Under the pieces are notes generated by a model that saw only the letters and a program-made list of their open reading frames with translations, was not told where the DNA came from and did not search any database. From positions 1 through 23,243 of the IMG/VR virus record IMGVR_UViG_3300032050_005311: a stretch of 23,243 bases of DNA; one strand, 5' to 3'. The position numbers and the translations under genes were made by a program. Shown here in pieces: positions 22,790-23,243 of this stretch. Source of the stretch: a virus. How positions within the stretch are numbered: position 1 is the stretch's first letter; each line of letters opens with the position of its first letter.

Positions 22790-23243
22790 ACATTACCATG
22801 TTTATTGTTCTTCAAATATGTATAACCTTTGATTAGTTCTTCTACACCATCATCTAATGTGTGGTATGGATGCCAACCAGTTGCTTCTAACTTTGCATTT
22901 GATACAATGTAGTTACGCTGATCTGGATCTTTCTTGATATCACCTTCTACGATTGTAAAGTTAGGTATCTGTTTCTTGATTATCTCACATAGTTCTAACT
23001 TGGACACATTTGCAGTTGATAAACCTACGTTGTAGATATTATTTTTCATCTCATCAAACTGATAGATTGCATGTAGAAATGCTTCACATACATCACGCAC
23101 ATGGATATAATTACGTTTGAAATGTCCTTCAAAGATAACAACATAGCCATCATTGACTGCACGGTACGTTAGATCATTTACCAGTAGATCGGTACGCATA
23201 CGTGGTGACATACCAAATACAGTAGCCAATCTGTAACTGATTG
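22786..23243 (-). CDS. NAD-dependent sugar epimerase/dehydratase, C-terminal part (cut by window edge)
   Basis: The last 151 residues of an extended short-chain dehydrogenase acting on nucleotide sugars. The frame is open to the window end, reading SYRLATVFGMSPRMRTDLLV, the usual stretch after the catalytic YxxxK, which lies outside. HVRDVCEAFLHAIYQ and YNVGLSTANVSKLELCEII are standard for the family, and the end GDIKKDPDQRNYIVSNAKLEATGW matches the substrate-binding tail. It would supply a modified sugar nucleotide, perhaps to the glycosyltransferases further along. Its stop overlaps the gp55 start. The exact sugar cannot be told. Confidence 0.88.
   Translation of the reverse strand, partial: ISYRLATVFGMSPRMRTDLLVNDLTYRAVNDGYVVIFEGHFKRNYIHVRDVCEAFLHAIYQFDEMKNNIYNVGLSTANVSKLELCEIIKKQIPNFTIVEGDIKKDPDQRNYIVSNAKLEATGWHPYHTLDDGVEELIKGYTYLKNNKHGNV

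Noticed and set aside
1-23243. T4-type late promoters (TATAAATA) and tRNA genes
   Set aside because: No exact TATAAATA was found on the minus strand between genes, and no cloverleaf or CCA-ended structure was noticed. This fits an early region.

Overview
This window is a stretch of early (replication and recombination) genes from a T4-like myovirus, probably a marine one. Every supported gene lies on the minus strand, so transcription runs from high to low coordinates. The core genes read in the same order as in T4: late sigma factor gp55, gp47, gp46, sliding clamp gp45, clamp loader gp44 and gp62, RegA, DNA polymerase gp43, UvsX, a gene in the gp40 position, and helicase gp41. Low GC content, short proteins, ATGA/TAATG start-stop overlaps nearly everywhere, a small heat-shock protein, a peptide deformylase and a CobS-like AAA ATPase paired with a VWA protein all fit the marine T4-like group (relatives of cyanophages and pelagiphages). 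No photosynthesis gene is visible, so the host cannot be named from this window.

Layout in transcription order. (1) 23243-19477: the end of a sugar epimerase, gp55, gp47 and gp46. (2) 19480-16909: peptide deformylase, a conserved acidic phage protein, a SAM methyltransferase and a glycosyltransferase resembling the TET-associated (TAGT) family. (3) 16912-12676: a regulatory and chaperone-like block with three perfect consensus sigma70-type promoters (TTGACA-N17-TATAAT). It holds a 59-residue protein, a zincin-VWA protein, a MoxR/CobS-like AAA ATPase and a small helix-turn-helix protein, divided by intrinsic terminators. (4) 12666-8925: a GT-A glycosyltransferase, a DUF3310-like protein, the clamp, a 71-residue protein, the clamp loader and RegA. 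(5) 8912-5526: accessory genes comprising Hsp20, a 2-oxoglutarate oxygenase, a 54-residue protein, a DUF4422-like protein, dCMP deaminase and two small conserved proteins. (6) 5526-1: DNA polymerase, a four-helix membrane protein with a long coiled coil, UvsX, the gp40-position gene and the N-terminal 260 residues of gp41.

The replisome genes act together: polymerase, clamp and loader form the holoenzyme, gp41 unwinds, UvsX and gp46/47 drive recombination-dependent replication, and gp55 later links replication to late transcription through the clamp. Short clamp-binding-like motifs are visible at the ends of gp43 and gp55. A similar motif lies in the cytoplasmic tail predicted for the membrane protein next to the polymerase.

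The most unusual structure is in block 3. At two gene boundaries the -35 box of a perfect promoter sits in the loop of the terminator hairpin of the previous gene. The second of these promoters should start a transcript whose leader can fold into a classic H-type pseudoknot immediately before the ribosome binding site of the helix-turn-helix gene, which then ends at its own terminator. No stretch longer than about 135 bases lacks a gene. I saw no tRNA, rRNA, CRISPR array, insertion sequence or long repeat.
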